A stretch of 64,000 nucleotides of DNA from Omphalotus guepiniiformis. Taxonomy: Eukaryota; Basidiomycota; Agaricomycetes; Agaricales; Omphalotaceae. Both the position numbers and the translations under genes were made by a program. The stretch covers positions 248,001 through 312,000 of the forward strand of contig JAQOOI010000069.1 in the NCBI GenBank assembly GCA_028554645.1, in the 5' to 3' direction. Positions within the stretch are counted from its first letter, which is position 1. Each line of letters starts with the position of its first letter. Positions 22,176 to 31,291 of the stretch are shown piece after piece. Below the pieces are notes generated by a model. That model searched no databases, was not told where the DNA came from, and was given only the letters and a program-made list of their open reading frames with translations.

Positions 22176-23294
22176 TCATCTTCCCACTGTGACCAGCACA
22201 CCTCGTGGCCTACATGTCTTTTTGTGCATTTCCAAAACATATTCATCCCTTGACAATATCTTCCTACACCCACGACAAACAGCAACCAGAAAATACTGGG
22301 TGTCCTCTGCTGGCGAACTCTTCGTCTTACATGTCTTCTTGTGCCTCTTCAAAGCGTCACCCCTCGCAAACGTCTCCCCACACTCACAACGAAAACCAGC
22401 AGGAAAATGTGTTTGGTAGTGCTTGATGAAATCGCGCTTCTCAGCGCACGTTACATCGCACACACCCTCTTTCCTGAGGTTTCGCTGTCTCGCTCCTCCC
22501 AAGTTCTCCTCCGGTAATCCTGGCCAGGAGTTGTTCCATGAACACTGGAAATGCTCCGGAGGTGGACGTGGACGCTTCGCCTTTGAAGAAGAAGAAGCGG
22601 CGGCGACGACAGGGATCATAATGATATCCTTATCATGGATATGTTTAAGGATGTGCTTTTTCGCTGCGTCGGCGGAGGTTAAGATCTTCCCGCAAGGAAT
22701 GCGACTGTTTGCGGGGTTGGGGAATTTGCACAAACACTTGAATCCTGCTGGATTAGTGTCCTTTGGGTCACGGTCGATTTCTGCTGGATTAGTGGTGTTT
22801 GGGTCACAGTCGATTTCTGCTTGATCACTGGCGTTCGGGTCATGGTCAGATTCTGCTGGATCAGTGGCGTTTGGGTCAACGCTACTCCCACTTGCGGCTA
22901 TCTGACGAGACTGGCTGGGGTTTGATTGCCAAGGTATCCAAGTCGATTTGGACTGAATTCGGGAGGTAGAAGAGGGTGATCGACGATCACTAGTGACCGA
23001 CATGGAGGAGCGGGTAGCGGGTGATTGACAACCACTAGTGACCGACATGGAGGAGGGGGAAGGGGGTGATTGACGACCACCAGTGGCCGACATGGGGGAG
23101 CGGGGAGCGGGTGATTGACGACCACTAGTGACCGACATGGAGGAGGGGGAAGGGGGTGATTGACGACCACCAGTGGCCGACATGGGGGAGGGGGGAGCGG
23201 GTGATTGACGACCACCAGTGGCCGGCATGGAGGAGGGTGAAGTTGGAATCGAAGATGATTCAGGACCACTAGTGGTGGGTACGTTATCAGGCAT
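22176..23294 (-). CDS. C2H2-type zinc-finger protein with Ser/Pro repeat region
   Basis: 372 aa in one open frame from ATG 23294. The N-terminal third is low-complexity Ser/Pro with six 15-residue repeats (core GGRQSP). Then come Cys/His clusters: FKCLCKFPN...CGKIL...H...H, a linker FQCSWNNSWPG and LPEENLGGARQRN, CDVTC...HYQTHF, FRCECGETFARGDALKRHKKTC (C2HC spacing), and last CRGCRKIL...MHKKTC. Spacings are irregular but fit zinc fingers, so it is probably nuclear. It is paralogous to 24465-25611 (same linker). Its N terminus differs from that paralogue, so a 5' exon may be missing or replaced. Confidence 0.7.
   Translation of the reverse strand: MPDNVPTTSGPESSSIPTSPSSMPATGGRQSPAPPSPMSATGGRQSPPSPSSMSVTSGRQSPAPRSPMSATGGRQSPPSPSSMSVTSGCQSPATRSSMSVTSDRRSPSSTSRIQSKSTWIPWQSNPSQSRQIAASGSSVDPNATDPAESDHDPNASDQAEIDCDPNTTNPAEIDRDPKDTNPAGFKCLCKFPNPANSRIPCGKILTSADAAKKHILKHIHDKDIIMIPVVAAASSSSKAKRPRPPPEHFQCSWNNSWPGLPEENLGGARQRNLRKEGVCDVTCAEKRDFIKHYQTHFPAGFRCECGETFARGDALKRHKKTCKTKSSPAEDTQYFLVAVCRGCRKILSRDEYVLEMHKKTCRPRGVLVTVGR
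22978..23247 (-). repeat. Six 45-bp coding tandem repeats
   Basis: Six in-frame 45-bp units inside the zinc-finger gene. Two unit types largely alternate (SPAPPSPMSATGGRQ-like and SPPSPSSMSVTSGRQ-like), which suggests spread as a 90-bp pair. The paralogue at 24.5 kb has about one unit. Copy number should be polymorphic. Confidence 0.8.
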
Positions 23295-23329
23295 ACTGGA
23301 GGGAGAGTTGGGATGAAAGATGTTGCAGC

Positions 23330-24000
23330 AACTAAGCTAATATATATGTATCCTGCCGATCCAATTCAGGAAGTACGTGTGATGCTTTATCGAGCAAAAC
23401 CTGACAATGGGGTATTATTCCAACTTTCAAAGATATTACATCCAGAGATTTCTTTCTTTGTATCTTTGTATTCTTCTGTTCAAAGACTCTTTGTGTTCGT
23501 CGAAACGAGGTAATTTTCAAGCTTATCATGTGATGCGGTACCTGAGCTATAAAGTTAGCGTAAGTTACTTCCGAGTCCTGTCCGAGTCTATCTTGTTCTA
23601 TTTCTAATCTTTTGTCGAGCCACTTAGTGCGCGACCTATCTCACCGGACGCTGCAGCAGCCTGTAAAATGTCCGGTGAGACCAAGGATCTGTCTACCACT
23701 CTCCTTCTCACTTCCATCCTCAAGTTCCGAGTCTTGAATACAATCTTTATAATACGCATTTATACGGGTGGGGTCGCGTGGAGGTATATCTCAGTAAGAG
23801 CTGTTTGGGTGGGCGATCACGATAGGGTGTGTATCGTTCGTTCTATGAATTTCGGCTCATGTTTCTCATTTTCTGTTCTTGACTCGATACATAGTGTTCG
23901 TTTCACCATCTTGTTTTTTTTACTTGAGTGGCACAATCCACGCGTTCACACAACGATTCATCTAAGGTTCTTTATTCGTTTAATCATGCTAATCATTACT
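23330..24000 (+). repeat. Segment repeated at 45.15-45.79 kb
   Basis: Non-coding stretch homologous, in the same orientation, to 45150-45795. Shared blocks include GATGCTTTATCGAG, CTCACCGGACGCTGCAGCAG and GCATTTATACGGGT. It includes a conserved hairpin (23639-23680). Confidence 0.7.
23639..23680. repeat. Hairpin conserved in a duplicated segment
   Basis: TCTCACCGGAC pairs exactly with GTCCGGTGAGA across a loop of 20 bases. The second copy (45428-45472) keeps both 11-bp arms while the loop and the surroundings have changed. Confidence 0.75.
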
Positions 24001-24464
24001 AACTAATGTTATTCTAAAGATACATAGCGCATATAATACTCAAGCTCACAATCCTGTCGCCTTACCTCCCATTCTTTCTCCACAAAAAGCACGCAAATGA
24101 TTAACGTTCGTTTTCTATGAAGCTATATGTGTTAATTGCTAATTTCTGATGCTCTTCTGATATCTAGTGATACATGGTGGATATATGCGATACGGATACA
24201 TTATTTTGAAGAGAAATAGTCTAATAGGCTGCATACGGTAAATTGTTCTAATGTGTAAAGAACTTTTGTCTGACGACGAATCGTGTAGTTACTTTTTTTT
24301 CCACTGAGCTGGACTCCCCATCGTCCATCGCTCGTGTCACACAGCGATCCTTCCACTTCCTCAAACGGCGTATTCCTGGATCTCGGGGTCCCAATCGATG
24401 TTATAGCTGGCGAGATGACGTTTCGTTCCGTGTCGTGACTCTCGCCCCTCTAATGTTGGTTCTC

Positions 24465-25611
24465 CTATTCCTGCGAACGCTTCTTCCCATCACACTTCCT
24501 CTTGTGTCTCTTCAAAGCGTCACCCCTGGCCAACGTCTCCCCACACTCACAACGAACTCCAACAGGGAAGTGTGTTTGGTAGTGCTTCACGAAAGCGCGC
24601 TTATCAGCGCACGTTACATCGCACACACCCTCTTTCCAGAGGTTTCGCTGTCTCGCCCCTCCCAAATTCTCCTCCGGTAATCCTGGCCAGGAGTTATCCC
24701 ATGAGCACTGGAAACGCTCCGGAGGTGGACGTGGATGCTTCTCCTCTGAAGAAGAAGCGGCGACAGCGACGGGGATCGTAACGATATCCTTATTATAGAT
24801 ATGTTTGAGGATGTGCCTTTTCGCTGTGTTGGTGCAGGTTAGGATCTCCCCGCAAGGATGGGCATTGTCTGCGGGGTTTGGAAATTTGCAGATACATTTG
24901 AAATCTGCTGGTTTGGCCACTTGACGAGATTGGCTCGGGTATGGCTGATATCTCGTCGAAGTTGGAGGGAGGGAGGGGGGAGGGGTGATTGAAGGTGATT
25001 GAAGACCACCGATGGCTGGCATGGAGGGGTAGGGAATAGGCAGGTAGTGAGGGGAAATATGTATAGGCGTCAGATGAGCTCCTGGGGGGCTCTGAGTTTG
25101 CTCCTGCTGTTCGACGTGTTCGCTAGATGGTCCGTACACCGAAGTGCTTGGGTCGTCGACGGGAAAAACGGGCCAGGTGGAATTGGGAGTTTTGGATGGG
25201 GATTCTACTGGCGATGGGTTCGCCGTGAGGACCGATTCCGCGTCGTCGTAGATCTGATGATTCTGAGGGTTCGGCATATAGTATTCCTGATTCGGAACGA
25301 GGAAACGTTGAGTGTAGGTTGCTGTTGCTGCTGAAGGATCAAGTGCTGCTCGAGAAATGATGTTCAGGTCGACTTCTTGCCTGGGTGGCCAGATATAAAG
25401 CTCAAACCCAGCGAAATAGGGGTTAAGCTCAGTGGCAGGCTCCTGCCAGTGGTGTTCATCGTGTGCCACTGACAATATGTTTTGTTGTTCAACTTGAAGG
25501 CTACGAGGACTGGTTAGTTGTCTTCGATCGTCTGAGTCGGAGACCAACTTACGCTGACTGTGGATCAATAGGATAGTTGTAAAAAGTGGAGTCGATGTCA
25601 ATGTTCGCCAT
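24465..25611 (-). CDS. C2H2-type zinc-finger protein (paralogue A)
   Basis: Two exons, 25611-25553 and 25500-24465, give 364 aa with closing phase. It starts MANIDIDSTFYNY; the intron is 52 bp. The middle is Pro/Ser/Gln-rich. The C-terminal third has the same zinc-binding order as the gene at 22176-23294: FKCICKFPN...CGEIL, the linker FQCSWDNSWPG with LPEENLGGARQRN, CDVTC...HYQTHF, and RCECGETLARGDALKRHKRKC. It ends in a basic tail (GKKRSQE). Likely a nuclear DNA-binding regulator. The promoter region (25612-26050) is repeated before the damaged paralogues at 29.3 and 49.8 kb, so this looks like the intact founder of the array. Confidence 0.75.
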
Positions 25612-27070
25612 AGTGTTACGCGTTGTGTCTGGTGTAGAAAGAGTATAGGAGTTTTGTGGGTGTAGATAATACACGAACAGGTGAATTTAAGGATTTAAGT
25701 TGTTTAAGGAGGGGGAACCAGCGCGAGCGCGTCTAGTATTTAAACACCTCTCAGGTGACCGTGATTTGTTTGCGCTCATAGTAAGTATATTTGCGCCCAT
25801 AGTGTTTGTGCTCATAGTCGAGTCCACTCGCAGGTCAAAGCTTCGGACGTTCGTATGTTTCACCTGGTTCAAGCGTATTGTGAACTTAAGCCACTGTAGG
25901 TTAATCAATAAACACATCAATGGGTTCAATGGGAGATCCGGAGATAAGTACGATGGTTGGGACACTCCGGAAATAAATTTACAAATCGTATTCTAAAGGG
26001 GAAGTTAAACAAGCTACATTGTCTGTTTTCTGAGGGATGAGAATCATTACAAGACTCGTACGGTTCACTGCAAAATGCCAATTTCCCTGCAAACTCTAAA
26101 TCTCTTTTATCGCCGGGATTGACGTTACTATGTAAGTACGAGCAGCCTTAGTTCTGATCTGTCTGAGGAGACACAGATACAGATGAACGATAGGAATGAC
26201 TGGAACCTGGAACAGCACGCAAGCCGAGTGGACCACGATTAAGTGGAACAGAAACTGCCCGAAAACTGCTTTCGCGATCAGGGCAATCTCAAGTTGCTTG
26301 AACACGCCGGCTAATGAAAGAAGATTCACGAATGCTTTGTTGATAGTGTTCAATTGAATTCCACATCACCCTTGTATACATCAGACATCCTAGATCTCAC
26401 TCCTTGCCGCACCCCTTGACCTTCCGAAATTCCGATCCCTCGTTACTTGAAATGGTAAGGCGATATCGGAACTTCATCCCTGAAGTAGGCCAACTCAGTA
26501 AATGTACAAAGAAGACTGAACTGACAAAATATCCATCTCTAGAAATTATCTACATTCGATTAACCCAACCCAGAATCTCTATCACTCAAAGTCAACAGAT
26601 TCTATCGCCAAAAGTCGCCGCTCTGAACCCAGCATAGTTCGATATCTCTTGAATGTGTACCGAAAGTCGTGGCTCTCGTACAGGAAGCAGCGGAGCTCAG
26701 CCCATCGATTTTATAGTTGGAACCAAGAATACGAATCCTGTTGTTCCTTCGCTAGATTTCAGAAGTGAGTATTCTGCCTTTTGCCTTGGTATAACGTTGG
26801 TTGCGATGTATGGAGTAAACATTTGAATCGGGGATATTGGTATGTCAGAGCGTGATTAGGCAAACCACCAGATGACAGAGCCCAGGGAGGCCGGGAGTTG
26901 AGAGTGAGATGGGGAGGGAAGCTATTGAAAGCTAACCAGAACCCAGCTGAACATGAGCAAAGAGAATCAGACGATATCTAGTAGCACTGATGAACATCCC
27001 TACGTTTCCGGCCTGATCTCCTTTCCAAGATCCAAAAAAAAGCGCTCGAACGAGTCTCCACCACAGAAGA
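25612..27070. repeat. Spacer A of the zinc-finger array
   Basis: No gene. 25690-26050 (blocks GTGCTCATAGT, GTCCACTCGCAGGT, CACTGTAGGTTA, ATGGGTTCAATGG) is homologous to 29340-29700 and 49870-50220. 26400-27070 (blocks AACCCAACCCAGAATC, GGCTCTCGTACAGGAAGCAG) is homologous to 41881-42510 and 50220-50760. These three alignments allow the insertion-free target of the KDZ element to be inferred. Confidence 0.65.
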
Positions 27071-27541
27071 ATCAAGATCAATGGGAGTGTACTTTTGATG
27101 GGAGTCGGGGCCATGCTCCCTTGGGACTTTGTGATTCAGGAATGGAGGAGCACGTTGCATGTTTGGGCCTTCGGGACATAATGAATGCTTGAATACCGCG
27201 TGTTGATCGTGGTTCCAAGCTCGTACTAGGTTGTAAGTAAGTAGCCTATTGAGTTCCTTTTTTTCAAGAGGTATAAAGGATGTATAAAGACTTGTTTATC
27301 CTTTCATTCTCGCAGCGATTGTTTATCTGAGTCAACAACGGTCTTTATGGAGATGACAGTCCCTTCACTCACAAAGAAGAAGTAAATGAATCCCAGTTTA
27401 ACGTTCAACGTTGAAAGTAATAGAATGATGCACTTGAAATGTACGATACACTGCGCCACACACGATGCGTTTACTTGTTCACTGACATCATCCGTCCTGC
27501 GAAAACTTTGCCTATTGTGCCTACTGTAAACCTCTTATGTA

Positions 27542-27620
27542 CTCTTCGTCGGTTGATGCCTCATTGGTTTGAGGATGAGGGTACTACTCAAGATCATTGA
27601 GGCATCGAACCGACGAAGAG
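27542..27620. repeat. Inverted repeat B1, 22/23-bp arms
   Basis: Arms 27542-27563 and 27598-27620 are reverse complements with one extra base. The 34-base loop matches the reverse complement of the sequence next to the single arm in the paralogue (about 48169-48203), so loop and left arm look like an inverted copy. Confidence 0.8.
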
Positions 27621-27752
27621 CCTGGGTCGCCTGGTCCGGAAACCCCATAAACCATCAACACCTCAGGTAACTGCATATCCTCCTGATACCTCTCACAAGC
27701 CGACTCCCCACCAACAATAACCTCCGAGTCATTTCCCTCAACAAAACCAGGA

Positions 27753-27820
27753 ACCCTTTATCAAATGATTCTTCGCATTGCTTATTTGAAAGTGATGCGA
27801 AGAATCATTTGATAAAGGGT
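27753..27820. repeat. Inverted repeat B2, perfect 26-bp arms
   Basis: Arms 27753-27778 and 27795-27820 are exact reverse complements, with a 16-base loop. Only the right-arm type of sequence, next to the GGGTCAAAGTTTCAATCGTG block, is kept in the paralogue at about 48397-48430. Confidence 0.85.
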
Positions 27821-27979
27821 CAAAGTTTCAATCGTGAACGTACTCCCACAAAGAACACACAAAATCCTATCAAGCAAATGTTGCCTCGTATGTTCCCAAC
27901 AACTTGTCGAGTGGTAGGACTAGACGACAAGTTATTCCAAGAACAACGGGCAAAACTTTGTAGACCCCAGTTTCATCTC

Positions 27980-28063
27980 CAACCAGTGTGGGTTGGTGAG
28001 TCTGAGTGAAGTGTTTTACACTTTTAAAACACTTCACTCAGACTCACCAACCCACACTGGTTG
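27980..28063. repeat. Inverted repeat B3, perfect 38-bp arms
   Basis: Arms 27980-28017 and 28026-28063 are exact reverse complements, with an 8-base loop. A decayed version of the same palindrome is present at 48625-48702, so this one predates the duplication. Confidence 0.88.
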
Positions 28064-28447
28064 AAGTCGTCGGGTTGATCGCTTGGGGTCGCGGAGATTT
28101 TGACAGGTGACGAGTTCCGTGGGGTGGCAGACGTAGAGGGAAGGGATGACCGAGTTTATTAAGGGCCAGTTTCATCCTCCCATTTGTTGACTCCGGCCTC
28201 ATCATGATCAACGCCAAGATAATAATCATCATAATTCGTCCACTGATCCCTCACCGACACCATCCGAGTCGCCATTGCGATTAAGGTTCGGTTCCGCAAC
28301 GTATTTCTCAACATCGGATGGAGGAGTTGCGTATACGCTATTTTCCTTCGCAGTAGATTCCGTCGTCCATCGTCGCCTTTCTGAATCGAATTGGGGAGGT
28401 GCGAGGCGGGAGGTGGGAACGAACTTGATGTCGATGATTGGGGACTA

Positions 28448-29268
28448 CTAATGGCTATAGAGGAGGGGGAAGGGGGGAGCAGGTATTGAGGGAAAACACT
28501 CGGCTGTCAGATGATCAGGTCTTACCACTGTGACTGCGTTCTCGTACGACTCGTATGAGTATTGGGTTCCTTCGACCTGCGACTGCGTATTTTTCTGTAC
28601 CGAGGTGATATTCTCTGATATGAACAGCTTCTTCTTTCTTGGAGCTGAGTGGGAATTGGCAAACGCTGCCGTCGAAGGGGTTTGAAAGGCAACAGAGGAA
28701 AGTGTCGTTGGCGTGTGGGAGGGGGGTGCATTCAAGGAAGTCGCCGAAACCCCAAATTCGGTTGGGTAAGCGCCGTCCAGCTGCGTGGCATGTTCGTGAA
28801 AGTCTTGATCTACGATACACGAAGTCGAGAAGGAAAGTGTCGTTGGCGTGTGGGAGGGGGGGTGGTATTGCCCCGAGTTGGAGTTTTTTTGTTGTAGAGT
28901 TAGGAGGTGTCGGGTAGTACTCCGCGTCAGCGACTTGAAGAAAGTAAGTGTTGTCGTTGGATAGTGGTACTGCTGAAGAATCAACCGCGGATCGAGGAAT
29001 TAAACTCGGGTCCTGAGCGAAATCCAGGTGAAGCTCAAGCTCAGTGGCAGCCCGAGCCTCCTGCTCAGCCTGGCGCGTGTCGTATGTCAACGAGAACATA
29101 GGTTGTTGTTCAAGCCTACAGAAAATCAGAACAAAACTGTGAGTTGTCTTTGATCGTTTGAGTCGAAGACGAAGACGAAGACGAATCAACTTACGCCGCG
29201 AGTGACTGTGCTAGATCGTGATTGAGAGGATAGGTATAGGTATAAGAACTGGAGTCGATGATCGCCAA
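28448..29268 (-). pseudogene. Zinc-finger paralogue B, start codon lost
   Basis: Homologous to paralogue D (49087-49787) over its length and to paralogue A at the first exon and promoter. The position of A's ATG is TTG here (29268). The first exon is otherwise kept up to the donor GTAAGT near 29190. The second exon (about 29120 to 28515) is open and carries TYDTRQAE, DPSLIPRSAVDSS, and one Cys/His cluster C...DGSVCQFPL...HIREYHLG. It lacks the strong C-terminal fingers of A. A near-31-bp direct repeat (28697-28727, 28832-28863) flanks a segment that matches paralogue C (46897-46984), a sign of exchange between copies. Confidence 0.55.
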
Positions 29269-29703
29269 AGTGTTTAGAATAGGAGTTTCGTGATTGGGGT
29301 GGGGTAGATAAACACGGAAATTAAGAGGAGGAATGAGCGAGAGCGCGACTTGTTTTTAAACCACCCCTTAACCGTGACTCAGGTGACCGTATTTGTTTGT
29401 GCTCATAGTATTTTGTGGCTCATAGTCACTTGAAGTCCACTCGTAGGTCCAAGCTCCGGTAGCCATTGTGAATTTCAAGGCCACTGTAGGTTATTACCAA
29501 ATCAATACAATACGCACATCAATTGGTACCGGAAACGTTCATGATCAATGGCCCGTTCAATGGGTTCAATGGAGTTCTGAATTTCCAAATCCTCATCCAT
29601 GTGAAATCGCAAGGAAATAGTAGGCCAACCTAGTATGATATCCGAGTTCATGTCCCAGGAAGAATAAGACTGGACTGACAAAAAATGTATCATGATCAAG
29701 TGA
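29269..29703. other. Promoter-like spacer of paralogue B
   Basis: Homologous to 25612-26050 and 49788-50220. No gene. It ends at the insertion target ACTTATC (29704-29710). Confidence 0.55.
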
Positions 29704-29710
29704 ACTTATC

Positions 29711-30743
29711 CTGCGGTTTTTAAGGGTTTCCTCCCACGCCCCACGCGCGTATCAGTTGCCGACGTTAGCCGACGCGTGAATAAAGTTTGATCCCGATGAC
29801 GTGAGCTAGCTGACGAGAGGCCTCCACTTCAAGCAAGTGCCGCGAGGGGTAGTCTGCTGACCTCAGCGTTCCAGACGAGCCCTTGCCGCTTCCAGCTCTT
29901 CACGGGCTCGTCCGCGGACGAGCCCGTCTGAAACCGTCAACCCGGTCCTTGGGTCCGCCGAGTTGCACGGTCACATGGTCACTGCCACCACGCCTCCGAG
30001 CCTGCGACTTTTCTGTGTAGGCAGACTAGGACCCTCAAGTTCAAAGGGTAGGTCTCGTGGTCTCATTGTAATACCTCTACTATAGCCTGTTGGCCTGAGG
30101 AGTACATAAAGACCAGAGAATATAGACTATTTATTATTCTGAATGCTATCTACACTCACCAATGGCCTCTTGTAACAAAAGGATGTAAATAAGTGGTAAG
30201 TTGGGTGAAATAAGTGAAATAAGTGCTCGATAAGTTGTGTTTTAAGATAGCCGACTTAAAACACGCGTGTTTTAATCACTTTTTTAAGGCGGCAGCGTCG
30301 GCGAGAGCCCAGGAATCAGCTTTTATGGGTACCTGTAGGTAATTGATGTAAAATACCTCGTTGGGCCATCAATTTTTGATTGTAAGTGCCGGATGCGGCA
30401 GGAAATAGCTGTGGTTGCTCACACCGCATGTTTAGTCCATTGAAATACATGTATACTACTATGTATACTACCTGTACCATTATACATGTCTACATACACA
30501 CATCTGTCTGTAAGGCATATAATTTACTACATGGCCAGCTAATTTTTGGGCTATGTCAAGCAGCAGGCTCCTGTGAATAGTAACTACTGATAGAGAACAG
30601 GTGCCCGAGCAAGAGCCGTGCACGGCACGAGTGGTAGCGAGCGAAGCGTGTTAGGCGTGTTAGGCGACGGAGATCCAGCCCTGATGGATTTAGGGTGCTG
30701 ACTAAGTTTTTATCGGGCCGACTAAATACGTTCATTTAAAGGG
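29711..30743. mobile_element. 1,033-bp non-coding insertion beside the KDZ element
   Basis: Flanked by ACTTATC at 29704-29710 and 30744-30750, a 7-bp target duplication. Removing it joins paralogous flanking sequence that runs continuously in spacer A, which supports a real insertion. No open frame of note and no clear terminal inverted repeats (ends CTGCGGTTTTTAAGG and CATTTAAAGGG). It contains a perfect 26-bp palindrome (29902-29927), a 10-bp-arm hairpin (30237-30264) and the palindrome GCCGTGCACGGC (about 30625). Class unknown: perhaps a non-autonomous DNA transposon. Confidence 0.55.
29902..29927. repeat. Perfect 26-bp palindrome without spacer
   Basis: ACGGGCTCGTCCG is followed directly by its reverse complement. 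A further GACGAGCCC lies just upstream (about 29874). It may extrude as a cruciform or bind a dimeric protein. Confidence 0.8.
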
Positions 30744-30761
30744 ACTTATCTACAGATGATT

Positions 30762-31146
30762 CACCTCGACATCACGTTATTTCGGATCACCGGACCTGGT
30801 AGTTAACCCGGGTGATGGCAGGGCTCCTGCCCTTGATCCCGTTAGTTCTCGGTAGTCCCAATATTTAGATGAATAAAGGTCAATTTTACCATTCAGGAAG
30901 GAGTCTAGAAAGCCCAATAGACCATCATGATATAAGACTTCTCGTGAGCTGCAAGTCCGTAAGTCCGAATGTCCGTTATTTCCGTCCCGTCTGTCCCGAG
31001 ATATCCACATGGTCCGCTCATCGCCATCAAACTCCTTCTCAACGTCGTCCAGCGTCGTCCCGCCTCTCGCTTAACGTCTCTCACGTATCCTCCCGCCATT
31101 CCTTCGCTTATTCATCGCCGTCCCGTCAAACGCTTCGCTTGTGTGC
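30762..31146 (+). repeat. Left terminal inverted repeat, 385 bp
   Basis: Reverse complement of 41488-41872 with about two C/T differences. It diverges just after CTTCGCTTGTGTGC. The outer part has subterminal short palindromes, for example GGTAGTTAACCCGGGT. Probable binding site for the transposase. Confidence 0.95.
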
Positions 31147-31291
31147 CCCTCCCGCTCCCTCTGTGTCTCTGTTCAAGACCCTTTGCCTTCCTCACTGCAA
31201 TTCCCTTAGACAAACTTATGTGTTCAATGCATTAGAGGGCATGGCATCTCATATTAGGTAATGTAAACAGAGGCTGAGGCGTCTAAGATTA

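Larger units (their letters stand above)
27060..28447. repeat. Spacer B with long inverted repeats
   Basis: No intact gene. 27060-27260 and 27620-28260 are homologous, in the same orientation, to 47780-47990 and 48220-48900. A decayed minus-strand reading frame (LPEVLMVYGFPDQATQ) is better kept in the second copy, so the spacer probably descends from an old gene. Three long inverted repeats lie at 27542-27620, 27753-27820 and 27980-28063. Confidence 0.65.

Noticed and set aside
22978..23247. CRISPR-like regular repeats
   Set aside because: Units are contiguous, in frame and protein-coding, without spacers; the genome is fungal.
24999..25334. Plus-strand open frames across zinc-finger paralogue A
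   Set aside because: Shadow frames opposite a supported two-exon gene.
27542..28063. Inverted repeats as MITE insertions
   Set aside because: The arms match the flanking paralogous sequence instead of forming separate inserts, and no target duplications flank them.
30600..30743. Helitron 3' end near GCCGTGCACGGC
   Set aside because: No CTAG-type terminus or matching TC start, and the ACTTATC duplication argues against a Helitron.
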